Of a stretch of 6,473 bases of DNA, positions 5,068 through 6,473 are shown one piece after another; within the stretch, counting starts at the first letter, position 1, and each line of letters opens with the position of its first letter. This DNA is from Streptosporangiaceae bacterium. GTDB taxonomy: Bacteria; Actinomycetota; Actinomycetes; Streptosporangiales; Streptosporangiaceae. The position numbers and the translations under genes are program-made. A model generated the notes under the pieces. That model saw only the letters and a program-made list of their open reading frames with translations, did no database searches and was not told the DNA's origin. Location of the stretch: assembly GCA_030042885.1 (NCBI GenBank), contig JASHYW010000519.1, positions 1-6,473 on the forward strand, written 5' to 3'.

Positions 5068-6473
5068 CCGAGGTCGGGGTCGTGGGCCAGCCACACGACG
5101 CCCAGGGGCGGCAGGGTGACGGTGGCGGAGTAGTCAAGGTCGTTCCAGCCGGGGGCCTCGGCGGTGACGCTGCCGACCAGGGTGTTGCTGCCGCCGAAGT
5201 CCGCGTGGTCGGAGTTGAGGATCTCCGTCCAGCGCCCAGGCTGGGGAAGCCCGACGCGGTAGTCATGCCGGGGTACCGGGGTGAGATTAGCCAGGCAGGC
5301 CACGGGGCGCCCGGCCGAGGCGGGGAACCGGAGAAACGACAGCACGCTGTTGTCGGAATCGTCCGGGTCGATCCAGCGGAAGCCGGTCCAGTCGAAGTCC
5401 TGCTCCCACAGGGCGGGTTCGGCACGGTAGATCGTGTTGAGCGCCCGGACCAGTGCCTGCATTCCAGCGTGCTCGGGGTAGTCGAGCAGGTGCCAGTCCA
5501 CGCAGGTGTCATGATTCCACTCGTCGTTCTGGGCGATCTCGCCGCCCATGAACAGCAGCGGCCGCCCTGGATGGGCCCACATCCAGGCCAGCAGCGCGCG
5601 CAGGTTGGCGAACTGCTGCCAGCGGTCCCCCGGCATCTTGCTGAGCAGCGATCCCTTGCCGTGCGCCACCTCGTCGTGGCTGAGCGGAAGGATGAAGTTC
5701 TCGGTGAACGCGTACAGCAGCGCGAACGTGAGCTCGTGGTGGTGGTAGCGCCGGTGCACCGGGTCCTTGCTGAAGTACACGAGGGTGTCGTTCATCCAGC
5801 CCATGTTCCACTTGAACCCGAAGCCGAGCCCGCCCAGGTACGTCGGGCGGGACACCGCCGGCCAGGACGTGGATTCCTCGGCGACCAGCATGATCGCGGG
5901 GTGATGCCGGTAGACGACCTCGTTGGCTTCCTTGATGAAGTCGATGGCCTCCAGGTTCTCCCGGCCGCCGAACCGGTTGGTGACCCACTCGCCTTCCCGG
6001 CGCGAGTAGTCCAGGTAGAGCATCGAGGCGACCGCGTCGACGCGCAGGCCGTCGAGGTGGAACTCCTCGATCCAGTACAGCGCGTTGGCGAGCAGGAAGT
6101 TGCGGACCTCGTGGCGGCCGTAGTTGAACACCAGGGTGCCCCAGTCCGGGTGCTCGCCCAGGCGCGGGTCGGCGTGCTCGTACAGCGCCGTGCCGTCGAA
6201 GCGCGCCAGCGCCCAGTCGTCCTTGGGGAAGTGCCCGACCACCCAGTCGACCAGGACCCCGATGCCGGCCTGGTGCAGCCGGTCAACCAGGTAGCGGAAG
6301 TCGTCGGGCGTCCCGAACCGGGCCGTCGGCGCGTAGTACCCCGTCACCTGGTACCCCCAGGAGCCGGAGAACGGGTGCTCGGCGACGGGCAGGAACTCGA
6401 CGTGGGTGAAGCCGAGGCCGGTGAGATACCCGGGCAGGACCTCGGCCGCCTCGCGGTAGGTCAGCGGACGCCA
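5064..6473 (-). CDS. glgB: 1,4-alpha-glucan (glycogen) branching enzyme GlgB, N-terminus outside window
   Basis: GH13-family transglycosylase that cleaves alpha-1,4 chains and reattaches them by alpha-1,6 bonds in glycogen synthesis (EC 2.4.1.18). The frame is open to the right edge; about 469 residues are visible. Near the edge, [20 protein letters not shown] shows the start of the catalytic barrel; a GTG at 6345-6347 is internal, not the start. Visible active-site residues: nucleophile Asp in [11 protein letters not shown] (codon 6036-6038), acid/base Glu in VAEEST (5877-5879) and Asp in LSHDE (5673-5675). Their spacings of 53 and 121 residues equal those of E. coli Asp405/Glu458/Asp526. 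The C-terminal beta domain ends normally at [16 protein letters not shown]. By comparison with the E. coli enzyme, about 260 N-terminal residues (the N domain and CBM48 module) are missing. Small departures such as GGEIAQ for the usual GGEFGQ do not touch the catalytic residues. No glycogen gene is visible beside it. Confidence 0.97.
   Translation of the reverse strand, partial: WRPLTYREAAEVLPGYLTGLGFTHVEFLPVAEHPFSGSWGYQVTGYYAPTARFGTPDDFRYLVDRLHQAGIGVLVDWVVGHFPKDDWALARFDGTALYEHADPRLGEHPDWGTLVFNYGRHEVRNFLLANALYWIEEFHLDGLRVDAVASMLYLDYSRREGEWVTNRFGGRENLEAIDFIKEANEVVYRHHPAIMLVAEESTSWPAVSRPTYLGGLGFGFKWNMGWMNDTLVYFSKDPVHRRYHHHELTFALLYAFTENFILPLSHDEVAHGKGSLLSKMPGDRWQQFANLRALLAWMWAHPGRPLLFMGGEIAQNDEWNHDTCVDWHLLDYPEHAGMQALVRALNTIYRAEPALWEQDFDWTGFRWIDPDDSDNSVLSFLRFPASAGRPVACLANLTPVPRHDYRVGLPQPGRWTEILNSDHADFGGSNTLVGSVTAEAPGWNDLDYSATVTLPPLGVVWLAHDPDLG

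Noticed and set aside
4465..5094. A minus-strand open frame opposite the zinc-ribbon gene and EEP fragment
   Set aside because: No recognisable domain and Arg/Pro/Ala-rich; it overlaps regions with clear plus-strand homology.
6345..6347. GTG as the start codon of glgB
   Set aside because: The frame upstream, up to the window edge, encodes conserved GlgB sequence ([17 protein letters not shown]), so this codon is an internal Val.

Overview
The window is very GC-rich. Third codon positions are almost always G or C, GTG starts occur, and long spurious open frames lie antisense to the real genes. With a KstR2-like TetR regulator, mycobacterial-type steroid/acyl-CoA short-chain dehydrogenases and an actinobacterial-style GlgB, this points to the chromosome of a high-GC actinomycete. 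I cannot name the genus. No RNA gene, mobile element, CRISPR array or phage gene was seen.

Layout. (1) Bases 1-573 (+): a TetR-family repressor resembling KstR2, cut by the left edge. (2) Bases ~634-2232 (-): a GMC-family FAD oxidoreductase split by an in-frame TAA at 1063-1065. The upstream 389 codons carry the FAD-binding half. The downstream ~143 codons still encode the catalytic C-terminus but cannot be reached by normal translation. (3) Bases 2233-2387: a divergent promoter region with a 20-bp imperfect palindrome resembling the KstR operator, overlapping the -35 box of the GMC gene. (4) Bases 2388-3143 and 3195-4142 (+): two classical SDR enzymes. The first resembles 3-alpha/20-beta-hydroxysteroid dehydrogenase (FabG3 type). 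The second resembles the (3R)-hydroxyacyl-CoA dehydrogenase unit of multifunctional enzyme 2. A 51-bp AT-rich gap with an inverted repeat separates them. (5) Bases 4194-4760 (+): a small zinc-ribbon protein with a C-terminal SHOCT-like helix pair. (6) Bases 4780-5067 (+): a fragment keeping only the C-terminal end of an endonuclease/exonuclease/phosphatase (EEP) domain. (7) Bases 5064-6473 (-): the catalytic and C-terminal part of glycogen branching enzyme GlgB, cut by the right edge. It shares the bases CTAG with the EEP fragment so that both genes use them for a TAG stop.

How the parts may work together (inference): the regulator, the KstR-like operator, the FAD alcohol oxidoreductase and the two SDRs look like a small module for oxidising hydroxylated steroids, terpenoids or fatty acyl-CoA intermediates, de-repressed by a CoA-thioester or sterol-like ligand. 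The zinc-ribbon gene, the EEP remnant and glgB appear unrelated to that module. I see no clearly new system. The best leads are the interrupted GMC gene and the operator in the divergent promoter.
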